In this document: one piece after another, positions 43,799-54,694 of the stretch
Layout of the letters: the number at the start of each line of letters is the position of its first letter
Position numbering within the stretch: position 1 is the first letter of the stretch
Origin: Paraphoma chrysanthemicola
Taxonomy: Eukaryota > Ascomycota > Dothideomycetes > Pleosporales > Phaeosphaeriaceae
Assembly: GCA_020744225.1 (NCBI GenBank)
Contig: JAGMWG010000018.1
Coordinates: forward strand, 620,001-684,000
Direction: 5' to 3'
DNA length: 64,000 nt
The notes under the pieces: generated by a model
Told to the model about the DNA's origin: nothing
What the model saw: the letters and a program-made list of their open reading frames with translations, nothing else
Database searches by the model: none
Made by a program: the position numbers and the translations under genes

Positions 43799-45421
43799 AT
43801 GAGCGGCATTTTGGAAGGCGTTGGTGCTGCCATTGGTATTGCCGGCTTGATCGCTACCTTCAAAGGGGCTGTTGATGGTTACCTACTAATTGAAGGCGTC
43901 TACAACGAGGACAATGGCCTAAGGGATGTCATTCTCGATTACAACATCGAACGCGAGAAGCTCACAAGCTGGGGGGATCGATTCAACGTTAACGCCGCAC
44001 GCGAAGAAGACTGCCTGTTTCATCGTGAGCGGGGTCCTGTCAAAGTATTGATGGCGGAGATCTTTGGAAGAATCGAATACTTCCATAAACAAGCCGATGC
44101 GTTCGTCCAAGCCCACGAGGTCTCGGACCATCGCGTTGACTACAAAACACTCGCGACAACGGGCACAGGCTTCAACAAATTCGTACAACTGCATGGTCGA
44201 GAAGTTCATTCAGTATCAAAGGCTCAAATGGCCAAGAAGCAAAAAGCTCGTGTAAAGTGGGCTGTCAAAAACAAAGCGCAGTTGGAGAAGATTGTGAGAC
44301 GACTACGGAAAGCGAACGAAGACCTCCTTGGTCTACTGAGCGAGCCTTCACTAGAGGCGTTTGTGCGAGTGCTACCCGCTTATGTTCTCGCCCATACAAG
44401 TAGCAGTGCCCAACTGCAACAGGCCAAAAACGTGACCGGCTCAGAAAACGATCCAATCAGACAAGCTGCACGGCTGAAATTGCTGCAATTAGTGGGTGAG
44501 CATAGCGACGACGCAACGATGATTGATCCCCTCGTCCTGAAGCCTGCGAAGGCGCTCCAAGGCTCTGTAGAATCACGGACAATGAGCATATATGACAAGG
44601 TGGCTCGCGTGTGGGTAGAGTGGCATGAGGTAGAACGAACGCTTTCACCAGTGGAAATGACACATACTCAAGAGCGCATCAAAACTTTGAGTCTCATGCT
44701 GAAGACGGCACCAGAGTCGTTTTTTGTAGCAAGATGTATTGGATACATCCAAGACCAATCTAGCGCTCATCGGACGGGGCTCGTTTATCAGGTGCCGCTA
44801 GGAACTGGAACGTCAGGGCCAATTTCGCTGCTTGACATTATCAAGAAGCACAAAGACTTCAGACAGCCTTCATTAGGTGACAAATTCAAGCTCGCGCAAA
44901 CATTGGCAACTACCCTAATGCAATTACACACTTCCAATTGGCTCCACAAGGCGTTCCGGGGCGACAACATTCTCTTCTTTGCCACATTCTCGGCTTCGGC
45001 AACGGATATCTCCAGACCCTACCTTGCAGGCTTTGAATATGCTCGCGACACGAAAATGCAGTCCATCGGATATCGACCGAACGGCCAGGGCGAGCTCGAT
45101 TACTACTACCACCCAGAAGTCGGCACTGGTTTCACCAAAACCCTTGACCTTTACAGCCTTGGTGTCGTGCTCCTTGAGATCGCTTATTGGCGGCCACTGG
45201 CTTCCAAGATTCCTGCGAAGGACGCAAAGTCGCTGCAGTCCATCAGGGAGCTCTTCATCCAGTCGGCAGACGCAAGATTAGACGCGGCCGTTGGCAGCAT
45301 TTATGCAAATGTAGTAAGGCTGTGCTTGACATGCAACTTCCCGGACCCGATTCTGGAGGCTGAATTTGCATGCGCAATGAACACGGAAGTTGTGCTGCAG
45401 CTGGAGCGTTGCGTTGCGTAG
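43799..45421 (+). CDS. HeLo domain-pseudokinase protein (fungal MLKL-like architecture)
   Basis: 540 aa from ATG 43799 (MSGILEGVGAA); the frame is open upstream but the HeLo domain starts here. Residues 1-~190 fit a HeLo (prion-inhibition and propagation) domain: a Gly-rich hydrophobic first helix with Gly at 3, 7, 9, 13 and 16, then helices including LRDVILDYNIEREKLTSWG. HeLo domains form membrane-permeabilising bundles in incompatibility death. Residues ~300-530 are kinase-like but dead: LHKAFRGDN at 382-390 has Ala for the catalytic Asp, and AGFE at 410-413 replaces DFG; YHPE and DLYSLGVVLLE retain the fold. The arrangement matches animal and plant MLKL in order. No prion-forming repeat was seen. 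Confidence 0.87.
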   Translation: MSGILEGVGAAIGIAGLIATFKGAVDGYLLIEGVYNEDNGLRDVILDYNIEREKLTSWGDRFNVNAAREEDCLFHRERGPVKVLMAEIFGRIEYFHKQADAFVQAHEVSDHRVDYKTLATTGTGFNKFVQLHGREVHSVSKAQMAKKQKARVKWAVKNKAQLEKIVRRLRKANEDLLGLLSEPSLEAFVRVLPAYVLAHTSSSAQLQQAKNVTGSENDPIRQAARLKLLQLVGEHSDDATMIDPLVLKPAKALQGSVESRTMSIYDKVARVWVEWHEVERTLSPVEMTHTQERIKTLSLMLKTAPESFFVARCIGYIQDQSSAHRTGLVYQVPLGTGTSGPISLLDIIKKHKDFRQPSLGDKFKLAQTLATTLMQLHTSNWLHKAFRGDNILFFATFSASATDISRPYLAGFEYARDTKMQSIGYRPNGQGELDYYYHPEVGTGFTKTLDLYSLGVVLLEIAYWRPLASKIPAKDAKSLQSIRELFIQSADARLDAAVGSIYANVVRLCLTCNFPDPILEAEFACAMNTEVVLQLERCVA

Positions 45422-46513
45422 AACACTCGAGACGGCAGGGCGGAGATTATGCCATCGACACCATGATTTCAGAGACCACGGTCCACAATGGACTTCGCAA
45501 CCACTCCGGATTCGATCCAAACATTGCGTAAAGCTGGGGCGTATAACGTCATCGCAGTTCAAGACTTGTCTAGATAATTTTGCAAGCCTAACGTTGCAGC
45601 ATTATACTTGAATCTCTCTTTTCCAGCAGACGTACACTACACATACATACTCACGCGCTGAGATATGGCAAGCGATAAGAAAACAAGAAAGTAGCAAAAA
45701 AAAGCACTTGTCACCACAATCGACCTGTAAACCTGCCCCGAATGACTGATTCTCGGTTATTTAGTAGTATAGTATAATAGCCCTTAGTTGTTATATCCCT
45801 TTTCTTTCCTTTTTGGTAATGGTAACCCTAGTCAGGGAATCCTGTAACCCTGGCCAAGGACCGAATCGAACCCACGACCTTGCCTTGCCCAGTCTCGGCC
45901 CGAAATGCGGTGATCAGTCGCAAGTGGGCTTTGACTACACGGAGCAAAGGCCGCGAGTCCGATTCGGTAGGGATTTCAAGAGTTGGTGGGGTTATGTAGT
46001 GGATGTACGGGCATGGTTGAGGTTCATGTGTACTGTGTGGGTGGGTGAATGTGTGGGGCTGCGCGTTGCGTGGTGGGGCGTGTGCGCGAGGTGAAAGCGG
46101 TGTTTGTGCGGGATGTACGCAGTGCGGCGAAGAGTGCTGGATGCGTGGCGAGTGTGCTTACGCTGCTATTTCGTGCCAGGTTGCATATTCACTGCTTCGT
46201 AGTTGTCCAGGTGTATTCAGTCCTATTGGTGAGCCATTGTCGACTTTGACGAGCGCTCCGCGTGATTCTGGCCTCGAGCAAGTAGGAAAGTCACCGCAAA
46301 CGTATGTGGAGGGTGCTTGATTTCCACGCGGAAGATTGTGCATGAGATCGAAGTAAAAGTATGAAAAGACCCGCAACATGAAATATCACAAAGCACACTA
46401 CATGACACGCACAAGGAGAATCGATCGAGATGGGTGGTGAGAAGTAAGAGTGACAAGTACGAAAAAATGTGAAGGATTCTGGAGAAGGAACAACTTCAAA
46501 GAGCGAGGTAAGA
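45422..46513. other. Gene-free stretch of 1.1 kb
   Basis: It lies between the convergent HeLo gene and the Tim17-like gene. It has A-rich runs near 45690 and a tRNA T-loop-like box near 45863 that lacks a stem. G/T-rich sequence at 46000-46160 gives only chance frames. Confidence 0.45.
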
Positions 46514-47482
46514 TTATTTTTTCTCTTTTACCTGAGGCTGCTGCTCCTGTAGCTTGCGCTGTGCCTCCGCCTCGATCGCCTGTTTCTTGACACCCTCAAT
46601 CCTCTCGTCGATGAGTGCAATCTCCGCCTCGAACCTCAAGAGCTTCTCCTGCAGCATCTCTTCATACTGCTCGTCGGTTAAAACGCTCATTGGACTCCAT
46701 TTGCTTTTGGCCATCTTCTGCACCAGTGTGTCTCTTGGCTTGTAGTCGGCTTGCGACTTCAAGTGAGCCTGTTCTCGAAGTTCTTGTGAATTTCGTTTGT
46801 CGAGGTAGTTGTACGTCTGCTGTCCTGTCCAGCCGAACAAAGTAAACATTACCGTGCCCGGGATCACGTTGCGAGGTCCACGAAGGAGCAGTCCTAAGCT
46901 GAAGCCAGTGAAGGCGCCAGCAAATGTCGAGGCGCGCACTTTGTCGGATAGGGTTGGATTGAGATCATTGCGGGCATGTGCTGGCGCGCCGCGAGTGATG
47001 TTCCACCAGTTCGATAACCCGCTGTGATTCAGGACAGAGGTTCGCGTTAGCCAGAAGGTGGAGCCAATGGCGAAGCACTGTGCTCCCGAGAAGATTGCGA
47101 AGAGGGCAGGTGTCTGGGTACGGAGGGTTCCATAGAGTGCGCCTGTCACAAGGCCTGGGATTGCTGTTCGAAGTCAGCTAGCTGCCTTTCAGAATAATTG
47201 TCGCAATGTCAAAAATTCATGTTCAACATTGTCGAGGTCGAGTCCACCACACCACGTGATGGCTTGGCGGGTCGATGTCAGGGTGTCGTAAGACTCGACC
47301 GGTCAGGACCTCAGTAGCGCAAATCATGCATATCAATCGAGCCAAGCGAATCCACGACCGGAAGAGACTACATACAATACAGACGAACACCGCTACGTAC
47401 CAGTTGCGCCACCTACGAAGGCGGCTGATTGTGCTACATCGAGGGGATGAGTGACCTGTCGAGGGTCGTACCGCGTGGTCAT
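46514..47482 (-). CDS. Tim17/22/23-like multi-pass membrane protein, probably mitochondrial
   Basis: Exons 47401-47482 and 46514-47163, joined across a 237-nt intron (GTACGT...GAACAG), give 243 aa from ATG 47482 (MTTRYDPRQV). A further upstream ATG (47590) would add 36 residues. Four Gly-rich hydrophobic segments occur (VTGALYGTLRTQTPALFAIF, FAIGSTFWL, FAGAFTGFSLGLLL, VIPGTVMFTLFGW). The RGPRNVIPG turn recalls the RG-x2-N signature of Tim17-type proteins. The C-terminal ~90 residues are a charged coiled coil (EEMLQEKLLRFEAEIALIDERI). A function in the mitochondrial inner membrane is inferred; no exact ortholog is claimed. The long intron is the weakest part of the model. Confidence 0.6.
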
Positions 47483-47770
47483 TGCTCGTTCATTGATGCG
47501 ATGTACAGCTGTAGAAGGCTGCGCTGGCGAGGATGTCGGAGGTGAAGTGCGGCCTAGCGGGAAATGTAATGGATGATGTATTTTAGGCATGACTAAGCGG
47601 CCACCCAACGAAATGCTTTAGCACATTTCCCGAAAACTGGTGGACCTTGCCCTCGCACCGACTCCACCCCACAACACTCAACTACACCCACTGAGAGCAG
47701 GAAACCGCTCTCTACACAACCCCAGACAGCGCGCGGAAATTTACTGCGCGTTGCCAACCAAACCGCAATC
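47483..47770. promoter_or_regulatory. Divergent promoter of the Tim17-like gene and eIF4B
   Basis: 288 bp separate the two start codons. It must hold both promoters, and the 5' UTR of eIF4B lies at its right end. No defined factor sites were identified. Confidence 0.45.
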
Positions 47771-49784
47771 ATGGGTACGCAGTCCGCTCGTGGTGCGGAA
47801 AAAGCAGGCGTCACTCCGCCAGGCCGCTTTTTTTGCCCCGCTCTGTACCGCAACAATTTCGAGGACACCATGGCTGACTGTTCCGTGTGCAGCGCCCAAG
47901 AAGAAGCAAGAGAAGATGTCCCTGGGAGACTTCCTAGGCGACCAATGTACGCGCTCCGCCCCGCCCCGCGCACGCAGAAGACTGACAGGCTGTAGCTCTC
48001 GGATCATGGGCTGACGAGATGGAGGACATGCCGATGCCTCGTGAGTTGCTCGCGTCTTTGCTGAATTTTGTCGTTACTAACAGACTCTAGGTGGAGGTAA
48101 TACTTGCCCGCTGTGTGCTTAGGCGCATTTCCATCCATTGACAACGTGCTCACAATAAGCAGCAGGCGGCAGCAGCTCCGGCTACGGCGGCGACCGCCCC
48201 TCCTACGGCTCCGGTGGAGGATTCGGATCTGACCGCGGTGCAAGCTTTGGTGCGTAATTCTCGTCCACGCTCTTCGAATGCCTACTGACGTTGCTTTTAG
48301 CCGACCGTGGCTTCGCTGTGCGCGAAGAGCTCCCTCTCCCTTCAAAGCCCCCGTATACCGCCCATCTGGGCAACCTCTCCTTCGACGCGACCGAGGGTGA
48401 CGTCAACGACTTCTTTGCCGACTGCGAGGTCACCAACGTCCGCATTGTCGAGGACAAACTAGATCGGAAGCCTAAAGGCTTCGGCTACGTTGAGTTTGGC
48501 TCGGTCGAGGGCTTGAAGAAGGCGCTCAACTTGTCTGGCACGCAATTCCAGGGCAGAAATGTCAGGGTCAGTGTCGCTGAACCACGTAAGCTCACTATGC
48601 GAACCTGAAGAACTCTCACTGACACTTTCACAGCCAAGTCCGACCGCCCAGAAGCGCGAGAGATCACCGACTGGACCCGAAAGGGGCCCCTTCCCGATCT
48701 ACCAAACCAACGCCGCCCATCAGAACGCGGTGCTGGTGGCTTTAGCCGAGGAGGAGGCGGCGGCGGCTTTGATGCGGCTTCCGATGCTGGCAGTGATCGC
48801 GGTGAGCGCCGACGACCTCCTCCCTTCGCGAGCGATGGCAAAGAGCGAGACTTCGGCAACTGGGAGCGCAAGGGTCCTCTATCACCGGTTCCAGGAGCCG
48901 CACCAAACTCGATGGCGAGAGAAGGCAGACAGCCCAGCTTCCAAGGCGGCGCGCGCGAGCACAGGCAGTCGCCAGCATGGGGCGAGGGGCGTGCCGACAG
49001 TGGTTCCCGCGGACCACGTCGCGAGTTCGAGCCTGCCGCTGAAAGGCCCCCGTACGAAAGGCAACCCACAGCAGCAGACTCGGACAATCAGTGGCGGACC
49101 AAGATGCGACCTGATGCACCAGCATCCGCCTCGCCGACAGGCACCCCGGATGCCAGCACACCGTCATCTCCCGCCCCAGCTCACGCTGCACCGGCCGGCC
49201 GTCCTAGGCTCAACCTCCAGAAGCGAACCGTGTCCGAGGCCCAGCCAGCGCCGGAGGCAACGCCTTCGTCGAACAAGCCTAACCCATTCGGAGCGGCGCG
49301 TCCTATCGATACTGCCTCGCGCGAGAAGGAGATTGAAGAGAAGAAGCAACTTGAGCTGCGTCAGAAGAAGGAAGCAGATGACAAAGCTCGCGAGGAGCGA
49401 AAGGCTAAGGAGGCTGAAAAGGCGGCAGCAGCGAAAGAGTCAGCCCCTGCTAAAGGCGAGGACTCAGAAGGAAAGCCGAAGTCCAACGTGGAGATTCTGC
49501 AGCGCGAGGGGGAAGAAGGCACTGCTGGAGGCCAAGACGCGGACGCGAATGGCGAGATCGTCGACGACAAGGCAGTCAAACCACAAGAAGTTGTTCGTAA
49601 CCCGCCCAAGACCGAGGGCGCATGGAGACGCAAATCCAACACACCGGCTGCACCCGAGGGTACAACCGCCGAGGCCACAACCACCGAAACAATGGAAGAC
49701 GATGGTTGGAGTACTGTGACGAAGCCGGCAAAGAACGCTAAGCCTCGCCGTGGTGGACCTCCAGCGCGTGCAATTGCGTCCTAG
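47771..49784 (+). CDS. TIF3: Translation initiation factor eIF4B
   Basis: Seven exons: 47771-47774, 47893-47946, 47996-48040, 48091-48096, 48166-48249, 48301-48585 and 48634-49784, summing to 542 aa in frame. Exon 1 is only ATG plus one base; exon 4 is a 6-nt microexon. The N terminus (MSLGDFLGDQSLGSWADEME) is typical of fungal eIF4B. One RRM follows (AHLGNLSFDATEGDVNDFF, then KGFGYVEFGS), then an Arg/Gly region with GGGGGG, repeated NWERKGPL/DWTRKGPLP motifs, a Lys/Glu-rich helix and a DDGWSTV C terminus. It stimulates the eIF4A helicase during 43S scanning. The internal intron arrangement is from splice signals, so exon 4 inclusion is less certain. Confidence 0.9.
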
Positions 49785-50856
49785 GTGGACTTGTCTGCCT
49801 CGTCTCGGCGTCGTTGACCTTTTTGCGTTCCTTTCTCCAAGCATGACCGCGACGTTGCGCATACAAATGGGCGTGATGGAGTCATCTTGATCCTTCGTGC
49901 TTGTTTAGATGCTGGTCGACTTTTGTTTCATGTGGCCGCCTCCATCATGTTGCATCACCACTGCAGGTTCTGCTTCTCCTACGATACCTCGATCTTGCTA
50001 CGGCTGGCAAGGTGTGAACTTCTTTGACTGAAACAAGCGATGGCAATGATTGCAAGAATGGCTGCGGACCTGACGAGCATGAGTTACGACCTTGGCCATA
50101 TCGCAGGGTCATGGTTCTTGTTTTCATATGTACCTGTCCTCAAAAGTTTTGGCTCTTCATCGCATCCCCTCTCGATCATATCTGGTGGATCTAAAATGTA
50201 TGCGGCTTTCGACTATATCGTCAAGTACTGAGCGACAGTGGCGGACGAAGGTCATGATTGAACGATGACATAAACGCTGAAGGACAACGAAGATTTCCTA
50301 CACATAGACATCTGAAGTGCTCGGGCATATACTCAGGTACCACATAGCACGATGAACGGTTTTCTACTCACTAACGTGTTTGCTTTGTACGTGTTGGCAT
50401 TTCATTGGTGACGTCTGATTTCTTGCCCCAGGACAAGCTAGACCGAACAGCGTGTACGGTAGAATAACGATCCTTTGCAGAACGACAACATTTTAGCTGA
50501 ATTGCAGCAATGCTGTTCTAATCCAGACCGTTTTGTGATGGCCGTTGACGTCGATCGCTCCTGCCGCGTTGCGAGGGTATGCATGTCCAAGATCCCTGCT
50601 CGTACGCCCCTCATACGTCAGACGCGGTGATGGGCCCTGCTTCCTGTCCAACCTCAACATCTTGCTTCGCTTCTAAACAACATCGCATATTGTGTAGCAT
50701 TCACTTTCTCTGCGTTTCTCGTTCTCATAACCGTATCGATTGCTTCAGCGCTGTTCCAGATTCACAGGTTTTGGCCGTTATACTTTGCTATCCTACCACG
50801 CTCAGCCTCAGATAGATGTGCACAAGCATTGGGTAATTCAATAGCATTCATCCAGA
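49785..50856. other. Gene-free stretch of 1.1 kb
   Basis: It holds the 3' flank of eIF4B and the promoter of the next forward gene. Short frames (50040-50231, 50579-50815) have no recognisable features. Confidence 0.45.
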
Positions 50857-52185
50857 ATGGCGTCCAAGTCATCTTCACCCGGGCCCAATCCGGCTGCCAC
50901 GACTCCTGCAAAGCAAGCTCGATCAAGAAAAGCTGCAACTCAGAGCTCCAATGTTGGGAGAGCAGGATCGGCTGGCGGAATCGTGCTCGAGAAAGAGAAG
51001 GAAGCCAAAAGTAAGAGCACGCCAACTGCCTCAAAGACCACAGCACCAGTACCGACCACGCAAGATGACGCAGCATCCACACCATCCAAAACATCGCGCC
51101 GAAAACCCAGGAAACTGAATAAAGAGCCGACATCAACTACATCTACCGCTACCACCGCGGCTCTACCTTCGACCACACCAAAAACCGATGCCGCACCCCC
51201 AACAGCGACCGAGCTCGAAGCCCTCAAATCCCGCGTCCGCGGCCTCGAAGCCAAAGTCGAAGAACTTTACAAGAATGGCACACTGGATCGGCCCGGCCGG
51301 TCTCCGCGTCGGCGAGGCAAGGGGAGAAAGAACAGCTCACAGCAACAAGTCCCGACACTGAATTCAAGTGGAGGAAAGAAGACTGTTGCCGAGAATGACG
51401 AGGATGATGATATTGAAGAGATTGGGCGCGGAAATAGAAATATAGATGGTGATGGAAACGGAAATGCGAATGCGGATGGTAATGGTGACGAAGAAGTCGA
51501 AGAACTCGTGCGTCTAGAAGGAGAACTTGAAGTTGCGAGACAAGATCTAGCTGCATATCGACCAAAAGCATCTAGGAGGACATCCGGACGAACAAACAAA
51601 GACGCAGCCGAAAATGAAGACGACGAAGATATCGAAGAAATCGACCGCGACAACACCAACGCTAAAAACCCAAGTCGCCACGTCACTCTCAGCGGAAGCT
51701 ACCGCATCCCCCTCCCATCCTCCGTCTCCGTCGACGATGTAAAACACATCCAATCAGGCGTATCTGCGGCGCAAAACGTCGCGCGGAGTTTCCTGGAACA
51801 AAGACGCGCTGCGGCGGCCACGGCGATACCAGATACAAAACCAACATCAGCGTCGACGAAGAAACAAACTACACCCGCCGCACGCCCTACACCCAGGTCG
51901 GTTAAATCGTCCCTTGAAATTGCGGAAGTTGGTGGTCCGGACGGCAAGCAGAGCTGGAGCGAGTGGATTGGTGGGTATAGTGTTGCGATCAGTCGTGCGG
52001 TTAAGAGTATTGAGCATGAGGCTGCGGTGGAGAGCCAGCGGGCAAATCCTGCTACTGGGCCAGCGAAGAAGAAAGCTGGGACGGGGGCGAAGAAGGGTGC
52101 GAGTGCAAGTGCAAGCGGGAATGGGAAGAGGCCGGGCGTCAAGACGAAGTTGAGTGGGGAGCAGGTTGAGGGGTTGATGAAGTAG
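50857..52185 (+). CDS. Hypothetical fungal protein with coiled coils and duplicated acidic motif
   Basis: An intronless 442-aa frame starts at ATG 50857. The N-terminal ~110 residues are Ser/Thr/Ala/Lys-rich and disordered. Residues ~117-138 (ELEALKSRVRGLEAKVEEL) and ~212-234 are coiled coils. An acidic motif with an IEEI core is present twice, at 178-195 and 251-268. A conserved-looking region follows (HVTLSGSYRIPLPSSVSVDD, then SWSEWIGGYSVAISRAVKSI). The C terminus is Lys/Ala-rich and basic. No named domain. A nuclear or chromatin role would fit the composition but is a guess. Confidence 0.75.
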   Translation: MASKSSSPGPNPAATTPAKQARSRKAATQSSNVGRAGSAGGIVLEKEKEAKSKSTPTASKTTAPVPTTQDDAASTPSKTSRRKPRKLNKEPTSTTSTATTAALPSTTPKTDAAPPTATELEALKSRVRGLEAKVEELYKNGTLDRPGRSPRRRGKGRKNSSQQQVPTLNSSGGKKTVAENDEDDDIEEIGRGNRNIDGDGNGNANADGNGDEEVEELVRLEGELEVARQDLAAYRPKASRRTSGRTNKDAAENEDDEDIEEIDRDNTNAKNPSRHVTLSGSYRIPLPSSVSVDDVKHIQSGVSAAQNVARSFLEQRRAAAATAIPDTKPTSASTKKQTTPAARPTPRSVKSSLEIAEVGGPDGKQSWSEWIGGYSVAISRAVKSIEHEAAVESQRANPATGPAKKKAGTGAKKGASASASGNGKRPGVKTKLSGEQVEGLMK

Positions 52186-52530
52186 GGAATTTAGGGGTTG
52201 ATGTTCGTTGGTTGGATAGAGATGGGATGGAGGTGGTGTATGATATGGAAAGGGAATGTGTAAGACATATTGAAAAGGGATTAGGTCATAGAAAAGTAGC
52301 GAGGACGATGTATGAGATCTGAGGTAATGAAATCATGCTATTAGCTACGCTGGAACGTATGCATTAAGAAACATGACCTAGGACCTTGCATTCGCACTTC
52401 CAACTGCATATGCTTCTGCTTTCAAGTCTGCGTTTACATTCTCATCTTCACCATCGCTCTCTTCGCGTCATACCTGGTCATCAACCCCAACACCAACTTC
52501 GGGTCTTTGGAAAACATGCTCCAATCCATC
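52186..52530. other. Intergenic region between convergent genes
   Basis: 345 bp of 3' flanks. Nothing else is recognised. Confidence 0.4.
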
Positions 52531-54694
52531 CTACGCTGCAGCGTCCCCGTGACCTGACGCAGGAGCAGCAAGTCCAGACTCTCGCTCTAGCCCTAGCATA
52601 CTCCGAACACTTACAGCACGAGAAGAACGCTGCCGTGAACTACTTTCCCCACTCTGACTCTCCAAACTCTCCCTCTCCCTCTCCATAAAACACGCACTCC
52701 CCACACTCGACGAATTCGACCTCACTACTTCCAAGCCCGCCTCCACATTATCTTTCACGCTCCTCATATTACCGTTCTCCGACCCGACACTTTTAAAATC
52801 CTTATCGCTCGTCTCATACGCCTTCCCAGCCCTGTTCCCAAACACAAGCATACCTATCAATCCACCCATTCTCTTCTTCGGTCGCTGGGTCTTCCAACTC
52901 GCGACGGTGATGGGTCGACCTCGGCCGCCTGCAAGCCAGTAAAGTCCTGCAGGGACGCGGTGTGAGTCGGAGAGGGTGGGAGAGCTGGCGCCGCCGCGGA
53001 GACTGGGACTGTATGGGTGAGTGGCTTGGGAATGAGGGTCAGTGGTGTTGTAAGTTGTGGTGCCTTGGGATGCTGGTGGAGGAATGCATGAGAGGAGACG
53101 GGTCGGAATGGGCCAGTAGGAGTGGTCCGATGAGGTACGAAGGACGTTCTGAGATGGACATGCTGGTTTCTCAAGTGCAGCAGTGCTTGCTATGCGAGGC
53201 CTAGTGGCTTCAATCTGGCGTGATAATATTTGTAGGTAGGTGCGACCGTCCACAACTTCCCATATTCACATTAGCAGCCCCACTTCGATTCGGTGAGCGA
53301 GGCTGTGGAAGTTCATCGTTTTCGTCGTCAACGCGATGCGAAGTCGAATGAGAGGTGCTTGGACATGTGAGCAGCCAGCTTGTCGACCTAGAACCTAGTC
53401 CAGCATGGGCTAAACAGTGGCTCTCGATGCCACCTCGTAGTCGCGGACGTTCGCTGCCCCCCTTGAGTTCAAGGCGCATGCCACCCACTGTTGATGGTGA
53501 CTGGGTAGTCAATGTGCTAAATGACCCTTCGCTATCATCATGGACGCGATCCCGCTGATCGCGTTGCTGGTCCGATGGCTGGGGCGTACGTCGCCGGTAG
53601 ACACGGCTGTTCTCAAGTTCGTCCCACATGGTGCGTGGTGCGCTGCCTCTTCTGTCGTCCTCGGCGACGATGTTCCCGCTTGCTCCCATGCGTTGTGCAA
53701 TGGTTGTCTCAGGTTGTGACGGCCGCCGAGAGGAAGCCAGGGAGAACGTTTGTCCGTAGAAGACTGTCTGTGAGTAGTTTGCATATGGCTCTCTCGGATC
53801 CACGGAGCTGGTGACCTCGCCGATATGACGGAGTAGTGTGCTGGGCGACCCAGTGCGTATAGCAATTAAGTGTGCCTCGACTTCGTGTTTGTGCACGTAT
53901 GGATACTCCTTTGCATGAGGAAGCCCGTGTAAATGATGAAGCTTTGGACTGACAGGTCTTACATCGTGCGTTTGGAAGCCTCTCACGCGTGACATTGAGC
54001 CTAGAGTAAGGCTTGAAGGTCTAGCAGGTCTTGTGTCTCGCGGAACGGAGAGCAGACGAGACGGGTTGTGGAAGAAGGGTACTTGATCCGGCGGAAGAGA
54101 TGCCCTTCTTGGTGGATTGTCGAGTCTTGTCGCAGCAACTGTGTCTGGCACTATTCGCGGTCCATCTTCAGGTGACGACTCATTACTCGTAATTTCTGAG
54201 ATGCGAGTCTCTACTGCAGAGTTGCTTCTGCGGCAGGCGCCAGCTCGCCTGTAAGCAGATGCGAGATGCGAGAATGGACTTCGGGATCTGCATTCGGTAC
54301 ACGGCTCGCTTGTAGTAGGCCTGGAGATTGTCCTCGGGCCACAGACATTGCTTCGTGGTGTCTCGATGCTCGGGAATGAAAAGTATACTGATGAGTCGTA
54401 GGGGCAGACAGAGTCGGCGTCTGAGAGCTGGGGAATGTTAATGCGCGGCACGTGTGGATGCGGACGGCTGGGCGGATGTAGACGATGGCGTAGGCTCTCG
54501 AATATAGGCTTGCGCGGAACGTCTGGTGCGGTCTGAGGACGACCGCTCACATCCACTTTGGAGTGTTCTCTTCGAATTTTGGGCATGATTGTAGAGAATC
54601 CTGACGAAACTCGTTGGAATAAAGTTTTTGGCCTCTGTAGGCCTGGCTCAGTGGCCTCGGCCTCTGGCTGATGCATATCATCTCTAGAAGGCAT
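52531..54694 (-). CDS. Large disordered fungal protein, function unknown
   Basis: Two long frames are joined by a proposed 46-nt intron (53201-53246) to give 705 aa from ATG 54694 (MPSRDDMHQPEA). Exons are 53247-54694 and 52531-53200. The donor (GTCGCA) is weak, so this could instead be two genes; the matching phase and uninterrupted composition favour one. The protein is Ser/Arg/Pro-rich with patches that look conserved: QRVSSGFSTIMPKI near the start, HGLPHAKEYPYVHKHEVEAHLIAI mid-protein (which can be shortened to PYVHKHEVEAHLIAI), and RPKKRMGGLIGMLVFGNRAG toward the end. No known domain is recognised. Confidence 0.6.

Noticed and set aside
43799..45421. Prion-forming amyloid motif in the HeLo protein like that of HET-S partners
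   Set aside because: No repeated amyloid-type motif is visible in either protein of the pair; the C terminus is kinase-like instead.
45855..45905. tRNA-like T-loop box (GGGTTCGATTC on the reverse strand)
   Set aside because: The flanking bases do not pair into a T-stem, and no D-arm, anticodon arm or acceptor stem could be folded.
48485..49087. 200-codon reverse frame inside eIF4B
   Set aside because: Shadow of the biased Arg/Gly/Glu-rich coding sequence of the forward gene; no motifs.
51267..52142. Long reverse frames inside the 442-aa forward gene
   Set aside because: Ser/Phe/Ala low-complexity mirror of the acidic and Lys-rich forward frame.
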